Source: Henriciella sp. (lineage in GTDB: Bacteria; Pseudomonadota; Alphaproteobacteria; Caulobacterales; Hyphomonadaceae). From it: DNA of 64,000 nucleotides. The stretch spans positions 1 through 64,000 of the forward strand of contig JABSQB010000007.1 in NCBI GenBank assembly GCA_013214545.1, in the 5' to 3' direction. The notes beneath the pieces are model-generated. The model was given only the letters and a program-made list of their open reading frames with translations, was not told the origin of the DNA and did not search any database. Positions 38,800 through 48,519 of this stretch are shown here, one piece after another. How positions within the stretch are numbered: position 1 is the stretch's first letter; each line of letters starts with the position of its first letter. The translations under genes were made by a program, and so were the position numbers.

Positions 38800-39501
38800 A
38801 TGGCCGATATTTTGATGCCCAAGGCAACCGCGGTCTGGTTGATCGATAATACAACGCTGACTTTCGATCAGATTGCAGACCTGTGCGGCCTGCACCACCT
38901 GGAAGTCAAAGGCATTGCCGACGGCGATGTCGCCGAGAACATGCGCGGCGTGGACCCAATCTCCGGCGGCGAGCTGACGCGTGAAGAGATTCAGAAAGGT
39001 GAAGACGATCCGGACTATCGCCTGAAAACTGCGCCGTCCAAGATCGCTCACATTCCGCAGCCAAAGCGCAAAGGCGCGCGCTACACACCTGTTGCCCGCC
39101 GCGGAGACAAGCCGGACGCAATTGCCTGGTTCATTCGCAACCACCCGGAAGTGACTGATCCACAAATCTCCAAACTGATCGGCACGACCAAGGCAACGAT
39201 CACCAATGTCCGCGACAAGACACATTGGAACAGCCAGAACATCAAGCCGGTGGACCCGGTGACGCTCGGCCTGTGTTCGCAGATTGAGCTTGATGAAGTC
39301 ATCGCCAAGGCTTCCAGCCGCCGTCGCAAGATGGACGCTGAAAAAGCGGCGCAGGAAGAAGGACCGGGCCTCGCACCAGCAGACGCAGTGGAACAGGCCG
39401 ACACACCGGCAGACCCGTTTGCGGCACCTGAAACGCCTGCACCCGAAAGCGATGCGAGCGAGCCATCTCTCGACGACGTGTTCAGCGCCTTTAAAAACTA
39501 G
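38800..39501 (+). CDS. trcR: DUF1013 cell cycle transcriptional regulator TrcR
   Basis: MADILMPKATAVWLIDNTTLTFDQIADLCGLHHLEVKGIADGDVAENMRGVDPI. Confidence 0.9.
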   Translation: MADILMPKATAVWLIDNTTLTFDQIADLCGLHHLEVKGIADGDVAENMRGVDPISGGELTREEIQKGEDDPDYRLKTAPSKIAHIPQPKRKGARYTPVARRGDKPDAIAWFIRNHPEVTDPQISKLIGTTKATITNVRDKTHWNSQNIKPVDPVTLGLCSQIELDEVIAKASSRRRKMDAEKAAQEEGPGLAPADAVEQADTPADPFAAPETPAPESDASEPSLDDVFSAFKN

Positions 39502-39581
39502 ACCCGCGCACACTGCACGCCTGATCTCAATTCTCGTTCCGTCTGCGTCCGATCCGCAGCGGCCACGTATGGGGAAGCCTT

Positions 39582-40526
39582 ATGGGCCGACAAAGAAAAC
39601 GCAAAGGCGATCCAGTCCATGGCTGGCTCGCCGTCGACAAGCCCGTCGATGTTTCCTCGACCCGTGTCGTGGGGATTCTGAAGCGGCTTTATAATGCGCA
39701 AAAGGCCGGGCACGGCGGCACGCTCGATCCGCTGGCGGATGGTATCTTGCCGATTGCTTTTGGCGAAGCGACCAAGACCGCGCAATGGGCCATGGATTGC
39801 GACAAGGAATATGTCTTCACCATTGAGTGGGGCAACTCGACCGCCAGTCAGGACAAGGAAGGCGAGGTGGTCGCCACGTCTGATGTCCGCCCGACCCGCG
39901 AGCAGATTGAAGCCGCGCTTCCGGACTTCATTGGCGACATTCAGCAAGTCCCGCCAAAATACTCCGCGATCAAGGTCGATGGCGAGCGCGCCTATGATCT
40001 CGCACGCGATGGCGAAGCGTTTGAAATCCCATCGCGTGAAGTCACGGTGTACGAAGCCGAGCTTGTGAACATGGCCGACGCGGATCACGCCACCTTCCGC
40101 GTGGTTTCGGGCAAAGGGTTCTATATCCGCGCCCTGGCTCGCGACCTGGCGATCGCACTCGGCGCAGAAGGTCATGTCAGTCAGCTGCGTCGCACCCGTG
40201 TCGGCGCTATGGACGCGAGCAATTCTATCACCCTCGCCGCGCTGGAGAACTTAGCCGAAGATAAGGACGCCCTGCTCGGCAAGCTATTGCCGCTGGAAAC
40301 CGTCCTGGATGACGTGCCGCAAATCGAGATCGATGCCAGCGATGCGGCGGCTTTGAAACAGGGCCGCGAGATCGTTCTGCTGCCACACCTGGTAGAGCAA
40401 TGGCGCAGCGATGCGGAGCGGTTTGATTCGGACCGATTGGCGCTTACCCAGAATGACAGCAAAGCGGTCGCCCTCGGCGAAGTGCGCGCTGGCCGGTTCC
40501 AACCCAAGAAAGTGTTTCAACTCTAG
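39582..40526 (+). CDS. truB: tRNA pseudouridine(55) synthase TruB
   Basis: GWLAVDKPVDVSSTRVVG; GHGGTLDPLADGILPIAFGEATK. Confidence 0.96.
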   Translation: MGRQRKRKGDPVHGWLAVDKPVDVSSTRVVGILKRLYNAQKAGHGGTLDPLADGILPIAFGEATKTAQWAMDCDKEYVFTIEWGNSTASQDKEGEVVATSDVRPTREQIEAALPDFIGDIQQVPPKYSAIKVDGERAYDLARDGEAFEIPSREVTVYEAELVNMADADHATFRVVSGKGFYIRALARDLAIALGAEGHVSQLRRTRVGAMDASNSITLAALENLAEDKDALLGKLLPLETVLDDVPQIEIDASDAAALKQGREIVLLPHLVEQWRSDAERFDSDRLALTQNDSKAVALGEVRAGRFQPKKVFQL

Positions 40527-40617
40527 CCATTAGTGCCCGGTCAGGCTTGACCCGGCGGAACAAAACTTGCACCTGTCCCGCAATTCTCAGGGGCGCGAGT
40601 AATCAAGAGGTAGTTTC

Positions 40618-41922
40618 ATGCGTGTTGCAATGATTGGTACAGGCTATGTGGGCCTGGTCAGCGGAGCCTGTTTTGCGGATTTTGGCCATGTCGTCACCTG
40701 TGTCGACAAGGATGCCAGCAAGATTGATCGCCTGCACAAGAACATCATGCCGATCTATGAGCCTGGCCTCGATGCTCTGGTCGAAAAGAATGTTCGTGAG
40801 GAGCGACTGTTCTTCACCACGGAAGCGAAGGAAGCCATCGCGGACGCCGACGCTGTCTTCATCGCCGTTGGCACGCCTTCGCGGCGCGGCGACGGTCATG
40901 CTGACCTGTCTTATGTTTATGCCGCCGCTGAAGAGATCGCCGAGCTGATGGACGGCTTCACCATGGTTGTGACCAAGTCGACGGTCCCGGTAGGCACCGG
41001 AGACGAAGTCGAGGAGATCATCCGCAAGAAGCGCCCCGATGCAGATTTTGCTGTCGTCTCAAACCCGGAATTCCTGCGTGAAGGCGCCGCGATCAAGGAC
41101 TTCAAAATTCCTGACCGCGTTGTGGTTGGCACCGATAGCGAGCGCGCGCGCGAACTGATGCGCGAACTATATCGTCCGCTCTTCCTGAACGAGACGCCGA
41201 TCCTGTTCACCGCGCGCCGGACGTCTGAGCTGATCAAATATGCCGCCAACGCCTTCCTGGCGGTGAAGATTACCTTCATCAACGAAATGGCCGACCTCTG
41301 CGAAGCCGTGGGCGCCAATGTTCAGGAAGTCTCGCGTGGTATCGGTCTTGATGGACGGATCGGCAGTAAGTTCCTGAATGCGGGCCCTGGCTATGGCGGC
41401 TCATGCTTCCCGAAAGACACGCTAGCCCTGACCAAGACCGCCAATGATCATGACTCGCCGGTGCGCATCGTCGACACGGTGGTTGAGGTCAATGCTTCGC
41501 GCAAGAAAGCCATGGCGAGCAAAGTGATCAAGGCGATGGGCGGCGATGTGTCTGGCAAGACCATTGGCGTGCTGGGCCTCGCGTTCAAGCAGAACACAGA
41601 CGATATGCGCGACGCTCCGAGCCTGGATATCGTTCCGGCACTGATCGAGGCTGGCGCGACGATCAGGGCCTTCGACCCGGAAGCCATGGAAGAAGCTGAA
41701 AAGCTGATGGACGGCCTCAACTATGCTGAGAATGCCTATGAAGCGGTAGATGGCGCCGATGCGATGATCATCCTAACCGAGTGGGATCAGTTCCGGGCGC
41801 TGGATCTTGAGCGAATCAAGGCATCTCTGAAAAGCGACATCGTCGTCGACTTGCGCAACATTTACAGCCCGGAAGACATGGCCAAACGCGGATTTGAGTA
41901 CACGTCCATCGGACGGCCATAA
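40618..41922 (+). CDS. ugd: UDP-glucose 6-dehydrogenase
   Basis: MRVAMIGTGYVGLVSGACFADFGH; GPGYGGSCFPKDTLAL. Confidence 0.97.
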   Translation: MRVAMIGTGYVGLVSGACFADFGHVVTCVDKDASKIDRLHKNIMPIYEPGLDALVEKNVREERLFFTTEAKEAIADADAVFIAVGTPSRRGDGHADLSYVYAAAEEIAELMDGFTMVVTKSTVPVGTGDEVEEIIRKKRPDADFAVVSNPEFLREGAAIKDFKIPDRVVVGTDSERARELMRELYRPLFLNETPILFTARRTSELIKYAANAFLAVKITFINEMADLCEAVGANVQEVSRGIGLDGRIGSKFLNAGPGYGGSCFPKDTLALTKTANDHDSPVRIVDTVVEVNASRKKAMASKVIKAMGGDVSGKTIGVLGLAFKQNTDDMRDAPSLDIVPALIEAGATIRAFDPEAMEEAEKLMDGLNYAENAYEAVDGADAMIILTEWDQFRALDLERIKASLKSDIVVDLRNIYSPEDMAKRGFEYTSIGRP

Positions 41923-41952
41923 CCACCCACAACACTCACTGGAGCCTCAGCC

Positions 41953-42603
41953 ATGAAATTCTTTGTCGACACAGCCGACACAACAGAAATCAAGGAGCTG
42001 GCGGCGACCGGACTGATTGATGGCGTCACCACCAATCCTTCTCTGATCACCAAGTCAGGCCGGGATTTCAAGGAAGTCATCGCTGAGATTTGCGATCTGA
42101 CCGACGGTCATGTCAGCGCCGAAGTGGTTGCCACGGAATGGGAAGCCATGGTCGCCGAGGGCAAGAAGCTTCAGGCCATCGCCCCCAATGTGGCGGTCAA
42201 ACTTCCGCTTACGATGGATGGCCTGCGCGCGTGTCGCGAACTCGCAGATATGGGTACGGCGGTTAATGTCACGCTGTGCTTCTCTGCTAACCAGGCCCTG
42301 CTCGCCGCAAAAGCTGGTGCCGCTTATATCTCGCCTTTCATTGGCCGCCTCGATGATGTGAACATTGATGGCATGGAGCTGATTGAGGACATTCGCCTGA
42401 TCTATGACAATTACATGTTTGAGACGGAAATCCTCGCCGCGTCCATCCGAAGCGCCAATCATGTGAAACTCTCAGCGCTGGCGGGCGCCGATGTCGCGAC
42501 CGTACCGCCAAATGTGCTCAAAGGCCTCGCCAATCACCCGCTGACCGACAAAGGCCTCGCGGCCTTCCTGGCGGACGCCGAAAAGGGCGGAGTAAAAGTC
42601 TAA
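41953..42603 (+). CDS. Transaldolase / fructose-6-phosphate aldolase family
   Basis: [67 protein letters not shown]. Confidence 0.95.
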   Translation: MKFFVDTADTTEIKELAATGLIDGVTTNPSLITKSGRDFKEVIAEICDLTDGHVSAEVVATEWEAMVAEGKKLQAIAPNVAVKLPLTMDGLRACRELADMGTAVNVTLCFSANQALLAAKAGAAYISPFIGRLDDVNIDGMELIEDIRLIYDNYMFETEILAASIRSANHVKLSALAGADVATVPPNVLKGLANHPLTDKGLAAFLADAEKGGVKV

Positions 42604-42630
42604 GACAGTTTCAGGTCACCAAGACAGATT

Positions 42631-42660
42631 CGGCCGCGAGCTAAGCTCGCGGCCGTTTTC
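42631..42660 (+). terminator. Intrinsic terminator
   Basis: CGGCCGCGAGC-TAA-GCTCGCGGCCGTTTTC. Confidence 0.85.
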
Positions 42661-42666
42661 GTTGGC

Positions 42667-44202
42667 TTAGTCGCTCTCTGAGCGCAGCAGTTCATCCATG
42701 AAGCGGACGCCCCAGCCGCCATGCCCAACAGGTACAGTGGCCGTTGGCTCATCGCGCCAGTCAACGCCGGCAATATCCAGATGCACCCATGGCAGATCTT
42801 CAGCCACGAAAGTGCCGACCACGGCAGCCCCGATCGAGGCCCCCGGGTGACCACCGGTATTTTTGATATCGGCGATCAGCGACTCAATCTGAACAAAGTG
42901 GCTGGGATGCAGCGGCAGCGGCCAGACATCTTCACCGGCCCGTTTGCCGACTTCCATCATCTCCAGGCTGAGCGGAAGTTCGCGGGTGATGATCGCAGCA
43001 TAATCATCGCCCATGGCGCGCGCCGCTGACCCGGTCAGCGTGGCAATGTTCACCAGCAGGCGCAGCTCATATTCCTGCTGCGCATAGTATACCGCATCAG
43101 CCAACAATAGACGGCCTTCGGCATCAGTGCTCATGATCTCGATCGTCTTGCCGGACATGCTCGTCAGGACGTCACCTGGGCGGATCGCATCCTGGGAGGG
43201 CATATTCTCCGCCAGCGGCATCACGCCAACCACGTTCACGTTTTCCCCGCGCTTGGCAGCGGCCAGTACTGTGCCCGCAACGGCCGCGGCGCCGGACAAG
43301 TCTGACTTCATCAGCCACATGCCATTATTCGGCTTGATAGAAATACCACCCGTATCGAAGGTTATGCCCTTGCCGACCAAGGCAATCGGGGCGTCGCCCG
43401 TCTCGCCACCGCGATACTCAACTACCAGCAGGCGCGGATCGTGGATCGACCCCTGCCCCACTCCCATTAGCGCGCCCATTCCATTTGCACGGATCGCATC
43501 TGCATCGAGCACGGTGATGGTGGTGTTTCTGGTGCCTTCAAACGCCGTTTGAACCCGCTCGACAAAGTCTTGCGGCCAGAGCGTATTCCCCGGCTCAGTC
43601 CCGAGGTCGCGGGCAAACGTGACGCCATCGACCAGATGGCCAAGATCTCTCTCAAACATGTTTTTCGAAGCGCGTTCAGTCCCTGCAACCGTCACCGTAT
43701 GAGGCTCTGGCGCTGGATTATCGGCATCGAACATTTTGTATTTCAGAAAGTGATACCCGCCGAGGGCATAACCCTTGGCAAGATAAGCCCCGGCACCATC
43801 GACGTCTGTGCTCAAGCCATCAGCGACCAGGGAAATGGCATCACCGTCATTGGTCGTCGCCGCATAACCGCCAAGGTCAGCCAGATGCCGCGCTGTCAAA
43901 GCCTCATCGCCGGTCCCGATCACTGTGATGGTCTGGTAGGGCGCCATGGCACGCAAGGTCAGGACGGACCCAAATGCCCCATCAAAATTGTACCCCTGCA
44001 GCGCTGCAGACAAACGCCCATCGACGGAGCGGTCGATCTTCGTACCTATATCGCTAAGAGCCTGATCAACGCCGACATAAATGGCAATGTCGCCATCGTC
44101 CGGAGTTGTGTTGGGCGTGAAGTCGAAGCTCGGGCCTGCTAAGGCCAGGGGCGCCGCCATAGTTGCGGTAAGCCCCACCACCAATCCACGTTTGAAAGTC
44201 AT
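42667..44202 (-). CDS. M17 leucyl aminopeptidase with N-terminal signal peptide
   Basis: VGKGITFDTGGISIKP, STDAEGRLLLADAVYYA; MTFKRGLVVGLTATMAAPLALAGP. Confidence 0.9.
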   Translation of the reverse strand: MTFKRGLVVGLTATMAAPLALAGPSFDFTPNTTPDDGDIAIYVGVDQALSDIGTKIDRSVDGRLSAALQGYNFDGAFGSVLTLRAMAPYQTITVIGTGDEALTARHLADLGGYAATTNDGDAISLVADGLSTDVDGAGAYLAKGYALGGYHFLKYKMFDADNPAPEPHTVTVAGTERASKNMFERDLGHLVDGVTFARDLGTEPGNTLWPQDFVERVQTAFEGTRNTTITVLDADAIRANGMGALMGVGQGSIHDPRLLVVEYRGGETGDAPIALVGKGITFDTGGISIKPNNGMWLMKSDLSGAAAVAGTVLAAAKRGENVNVVGVMPLAENMPSQDAIRPGDVLTSMSGKTIEIMSTDAEGRLLLADAVYYAQQEYELRLLVNIATLTGSAARAMGDDYAAIITRELPLSLEMMEVGKRAGEDVWPLPLHPSHFVQIESLIADIKNTGGHPGASIGAAVVGTFVAEDLPWVHLDIAGVDWRDEPTATVPVGHGGWGVRFMDELLRSESD

Positions 44203-44311
44203 GATTGATCCTCTGTTCCTGTCTGATTCCGATAGGAGATAGGGGATCAAAGCATCTATTCAGATCGTCTTTTCCTATCGATACAATAGGACGGGCAGAG
44301 ATGCTGGAGAC

Positions 44312-44349
44312 AAAAAAAGACGCCGCGCCGGGGGCGGCGCAGCGTCTCT
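44312..44349 (-). terminator. Intrinsic terminator after nrdB
   Basis: AGACGccGCGCCG-GGGG-CGGCGCagCGTCT, T-run on minus strand. Confidence 0.85.
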
Positions 44350-44366
44350 TTGGATTGCGGTCTGAC

Positions 44367-45395
44367 TTAGCCCGTCAGCACAGTTTGCGGCTTGCGCTTA
44401 TCGAACATCGACCAGACACCCGCATCGCCATGCCAGTCGCCTTGCGTGGCGCCTTTGGAATATTCCGTGGCGCGGGCTTCAAAGAAGTTGGCGTGTTCAA
44501 CACCGTTCAGGATCTCGGTTAGCCACGGGATCGGGTGCTCTTCGACGCCGAAGATCGGGTCGAGCTTTAGCTGGCCCATGCGCCAGTCCGCGATGTAGCG
44601 AATGTACTGTTGAATATCCTGCGGGGTCATGCCCTCAACTTCGCCAGCTTCAAACGCGAGATCGATGAACTTGTCTTCGAGCTTTACGACGGTCTCGCAC
44701 GCTTCGCGAATACGGTTCTTGACCCGCGAGTTGAGTGCGTCGGTCTCTGCTGCAAAAGTGTGGAACAGCTTCATCATGCCTTCGCAGTGCAGCGACTCGT
44801 CCCGCACTGACCAGGACACGATCTGTCCCATACCCTTCATCTTGTTGAAGCGTGGGAAGTTCATCAGCATGGCGAAGGAAGCAAACAGCTGCAGGCCTTC
44901 CGTGAAGCCACCAAACACTGCCATCGAGGTGAGAATATCTTCCTCATTATCGGTGCCGAACTGGCCGAGATAGTCATGCTTCGCGGCCATCTCCTCATAT
45001 TCCATGAAGGCCGAGAATTCTGAATCCGGCATACCGATCGTCTCGAGCAGGAGCGCATAAGCGGCAATGTGCACCGTCTCCATATTCGAGAAGGCGGCCA
45101 GCATCATGCGAACCTCTACCGGCTTAAACAGCGGCATATAATGTTCCATGTAATTGGCACCGACCTCGACATCGGATTGAGTGAAGAAGCGGAAGATCTG
45201 GGTCAGCAGATTGCGTTCCTTGTCGTTCAGCTTGTTGACCCAGTCCTTACAATCCTCGCCAAGCGGCACTTCCTCCGGCAGCCAGTGGACCTGCTGCTGC
45301 AATTTCCAGAAATCATAAGCCCACGCATAGCGGAAAGGCTTGTAGGATTTCGATGGTGTCATCAGTCCGGGAAGTTTCATCATACCGTCGGCCAT
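44367..45395 (-). CDS. nrdB: Class I ribonucleotide reductase beta subunit
   Basis: WLPEEVPLGEDCKDW, FSNMETVHIAAYALLLETIG, VSWSVRDESLHCEGMMKLFH. Confidence 0.95.
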   Translation of the reverse strand: MADGMMKLPGLMTPSKSYKPFRYAWAYDFWKLQQQVHWLPEEVPLGEDCKDWVNKLNDKERNLLTQIFRFFTQSDVEVGANYMEHYMPLFKPVEVRMMLAAFSNMETVHIAAYALLLETIGMPDSEFSAFMEYEEMAAKHDYLGQFGTDNEEDILTSMAVFGGFTEGLQLFASFAMLMNFPRFNKMKGMGQIVSWSVRDESLHCEGMMKLFHTFAAETDALNSRVKNRIREACETVVKLEDKFIDLAFEAGEVEGMTPQDIQQYIRYIADWRMGQLKLDPIFGVEEHPIPWLTEILNGVEHANFFEARATEYSKGATQGDWHGDAGVWSMFDKRKPQTVLTG

Positions 45396-45420
45396 AGCAT
45401 TACCCCTGCAAATCTCATCA

Positions 45421-45436
45421 ACACCATATATAGTGT
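45421..45436. promoter_or_regulatory. NrdR box upstream of nrdB
   Basis: ACACCATATATAGTGT; degenerate second copy ACGCAAGATGTATCCT at 45453. Confidence 0.8.
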
Positions 45437-45556
45437 CTGCAGTCGGCCTCGCACGCAAGATGTATCCTGCGCCGACGTGACATTTCTCCACAGGCTGCCC
45501 ACAGGAAATCAGTTATTAACTTCGAATCGGAGGGAATGGCTCAGCGCGCGCGAACA

Positions 45557-46165
45557 TCAGGACTCAACCGATGACGCGGGCGCCGGCGGACGCGGTGTGT
45601 TCACAGACGTCGCGACCCAGTGAATCGCCGCGACCAGCAACAAGTCTCCATGCAGCTCCATGGAGTGGCTGAAATAGAGACCGCCAAGGCCTGCACCGAT
45701 GCACCATCGCAGCTTCCAGCGGAGCGTGAAGAAATGCGCAGCGCCGAACAGGAATGCACTTACGCCAGCCGCCTGCCACACGGTTGCGCCATAGTTCTCC
45801 AGCACTTGCGGGATCGCGAGCCGGAACACCCATTCTTCCCATACCGACAGCGCGCCAAGATAGATCAGCCAACCGAGCTGACCGATATGCCACTGCCGGT
45901 CCATGCGCCAAGTGTAAGCGCTCAGTGCGATCAGAATTGTAATCGCGACAATGGCATAGAGGATCGGATGCCCCGCCGCGCGCGATAGACTGTCCGTAAA
46001 AACCGCCCGCAAATCTGGAACGGCCAGAAAGCAAAACGCCAGGATCAGCCCGGGCAGGCCATGGCGCAGGAAGACCTCGCGAAAGGATGAGAGCCTGTCG
46101 CCGGTGAAATCCTTATCTCGCTGAAGGCGGTGTTTGCGGCGGCGCGGCGGAACAGAGCTCTGCAT
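45557..46165 (-). CDS. CPBP-family intramembrane metalloprotease
   Basis: EEWVFR, FLFGAAHF and later His in hydrophobic protein. Confidence 0.85.
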   Translation of the reverse strand: MQSSVPPRRRKHRLQRDKDFTGDRLSSFREVFLRHGLPGLILAFCFLAVPDLRAVFTDSLSRAAGHPILYAIVAITILIALSAYTWRMDRQWHIGQLGWLIYLGALSVWEEWVFRLAIPQVLENYGATVWQAAGVSAFLFGAAHFFTLRWKLRWCIGAGLGGLYFSHSMELHGDLLLVAAIHWVATSVNTPRPPAPASSVES

Positions 46166-46224
46166 GGATCAGACTAAATAAGAGTTCGCCCGCCATGGAA
46201 AGCGTATGTTTGGCGACCTGCGGC

Positions 46225-47280
46225 TCAGCGCGCAATCGAGATTGACACGGCCCCAAACCGCTGCGGACCTGACTGGGCCACGAATTCCTCAGTCCGGTGC
46301 ACATAGGTGAAGGCGAGCTGCACATCGCCCTGATGCAGCGCAATGCCGAACTGCAGATCGCCAGTATAATCGCGTCGATCCTCGACCCGGGCGCTGTCGC
46401 GCCAGAGATTGCCGTCCAGAAACATATCACGGGCGACGGCGCGGCCCTCAACGCCCGCGAACACATAGCCCCCGAATGGCTGGCCCGGCTTGAACACGCC
46501 TGCCCCAGCGAGCGCCGGACGGATCCGCGGCGGGCCGAAATCAGACGACAGATCCCAGCCAATGCGTGCCAGGCCGCCCGCGGCCGCATAGGTGCGGACA
46601 TTGCCTAGCGTGACACCGCCATGCAGCGCGTAATCTGTCTCCAAGCCAAAGGGCAGCGCCGGGCCTTCAAACTGGCGCAGGCGCTGGGCAGTGATCTCAA
46701 TGCCCAGCTCATCCTTCAATTGCGAGTCCCAGCCGCGCGGCTCGACCGCCTGGATCAGGTCATGCCAGTTTTCCTGCACGAACTTGCCGCCTGCCGACGG
46801 CCCCACGACACCGAGATTGAGCTGCAAGACATCCTGCACCATCTGATTTGGACCGAGCCGCGTGGTCCCGACCACAGTGCCGGAAGCATAGAGCCAACCC
46901 GCATAGGGGCGATCATTGGGGTCTGGCGTGACCGCTTCGATATCTTCCGGCGTGAAAATAGTGTGTGACAGAGCGAAGCCCTGACGCAGTTCGGTTCGCT
47001 TCAAATCAAGGACTGGAATGCGATCCGCGACCCATTTGAGGCCCGGCGTGATCTGGTTGGCTGGGCGCACCCGTTCGATCCGGAGACCATTGGAGTAATT
47101 GCGATCCGTGCCGCCAAACAGGTCGTTCTCCGACGTCATCGACCAGACCCCGGCGCTGTTCAGCGATGGATCAGTCGCGCGCGGGGTCGATGTCTCTTGG
47201 CCCAACGCAGTCGAGCTCAAAAGGAGAGGCATAAAAAAAGCCGCCAGGCAGGCGGCTTTTGTCAATGTGTGTCCAACCAT
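46225..47280 (-). CDS. lpxR: Lipid A 3'-O-deacylase LpxR family outer membrane protein
   Basis: ENDLFGGTDRNYSNGLRIE, TPEDIEAVTPDPNDRPYAGWLYAS, GPSAGGKFVQENWHDLI, GWDSQLKDELG. Confidence 0.88.
   Translation of the reverse strand: MVGHTLTKAACLAAFFMPLLLSSTALGQETSTPRATDPSLNSAGVWSMTSENDLFGGTDRNYSNGLRIERVRPANQITPGLKWVADRIPVLDLKRTELRQGFALSHTIFTPEDIEAVTPDPNDRPYAGWLYASGTVVGTTRLGPNQMVQDVLQLNLGVVGPSAGGKFVQENWHDLIQAVEPRGWDSQLKDELGIEITAQRLRQFEGPALPFGLETDYALHGGVTLGNVRTYAAAGGLARIGWDLSSDFGPPRIRPALAGAGVFKPGQPFGGYVFAGVEGRAVARDMFLDGNLWRDSARVEDRRDYTGDLQFGIALHQGDVQLAFTYVHRTEEFVAQSGPQRFGAVSISIAR
47233..47259 (-). terminator. Intrinsic terminator located inside lpxR signal-peptide codons
   Basis: Minus strand AAAGCCGCC-TGCCT-GGCGGCTTTTTTT. 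Confidence 0.8.
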
Positions 47281-47284
47281 GCGG

Positions 47285-48088
47285 TCAGCGTTTAATCGTA
47301 AAGCTCACGCCCGCAAAGTCCTCGTTCTCACTCGCGCCCATATTGCGCTCATGATACTCCACCTCGCGGCGGATATAGCTGAAGGAAATCTGGCCAAGAC
47401 CGCGCTGGATCGAGACACCAGCCTGGATATCGCCAACCGTAACCTTGTCACGCAGGGCCACATCGCCGGAGCTGACGCCGCCAACCTGATCAGGTTCCCA
47501 GACCAGGGCTTCGCCATCGGCGCCTGCAAACAGATACCAGCCTGATTCAGGGCCTTCTTTGCCGCGCTTGTCGAAATTCTGACCGATCCGGACTTCACCA
47601 CCGAACCGGCGGGATGCAAATTGTCCGTCGCGGGTAATGGCGACGCGCGGCGCGATGCCGACGTCAAATCCAAGGCCGGTCTGCGAGGCCGGTGCGGAAA
47701 GCGCGATTTCGGCGGTAATCTGCTTCTGCTCACGCGGCACAGGCGAGAAACTCGCCTCGACGCGGTTGGCGGCAAGATCCGTCATGATCGCGCTGGAAAA
47801 CAGTCGGCGGGAATTCAAAAGCTTCGCTGAGTCGATGCCAAATCCGAGATCCGTGTCCTGTGGGACCTGGAAGCCGAAATGGCGGGTCGTTTCAGTCTGC
47901 GAAAAAGAGCCGGAATAGATGAGGTTCACGCGGGTGCGGGATTGCTCGCCGAGCGAACGGCTGGCTGCAATAATGGTCGCATTGTCGATAACAATGCCAG
48001 TGTTTTCCTGTGCGTGAACACAGGTATGACAGGCCATAGCGGCCACAAGAGATGCGCCTGCAACAATCATTTTACCCAAGCCTCTCAT
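47285..48088 (-). CDS. LpxR-like outer membrane beta-barrel protein lacking catalytic N-terminal motifs
   Basis: Signal peptide; C-terminal half parallels the downstream LpxR (GWYLFAGADGEAL...VGDIQAGVSIQRGLGQISFSYIRREVEY vs GGYVFAGVEGRAV...TGDLQFGIALHQGDVQLAFTYVHRTEEF). Confidence 0.7.
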   Translation of the reverse strand: MRGLGKMIVAGASLVAAMACHTCVHAQENTGIVIDNATIIAASRSLGEQSRTRVNLIYSGSFSQTETTRHFGFQVPQDTDLGFGIDSAKLLNSRRLFSSAIMTDLAANRVEASFSPVPREQKQITAEIALSAPASQTGLGFDVGIAPRVAITRDGQFASRRFGGEVRIGQNFDKRGKEGPESGWYLFAGADGEALVWEPDQVGGVSSGDVALRDKVTVGDIQAGVSIQRGLGQISFSYIRREVEYHERNMGASENEDFAGVSFTIKR

Positions 48089-48465
48089 AGGTCAGCTCCA
48101 ATAAACTCCCCCGAGCCTGACCTTTGATCCTTACCTTAGCATGAACGATTCCATGCCGGTTGTTCGCTCCTTCTCAAATCTATTAATCATTTCGATCTCA
48201 CAGAATTGTGACTTTGCCCACTATTACTAACGATCAGCGGTAAGAAATCCTGTGAAACAAAGTTAACTGTGGTCCAATTTTTTTTCATATTTGCCGATCA
48301 TTCTGGTCTTTTTGAGGCGTTTAGCGCTTGAATCTACGAAATTTCCGCAAAATTTTGTGCTGTTTTGAAACACCTCAAAGATCGACTTTTTTGTCACGCA
48401 GGAAGAAATTTCAAGCGCGTCAGGCAAAATGGAGACTGCAGGACAAGTTCCCCCGCCCAACACGT

Positions 48466-48499
48466 AAAAAAAACCCCGCCATCTCTGGCGGGGTTTTTA
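48466..48499 (-). terminator. Intrinsic terminator after nrdA
   Basis: AAACCCCGCCA-TCTC-TGGCGGGGTTT with T-run on minus strand. Confidence 0.9.
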
Positions 48500-48519
48500 T
48501 GTTCCGTGGCGCAACCGAT

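Noticed and set aside
39498-40175. 225-aa minus ORF
   Set aside because: Antisense shadow of truB.
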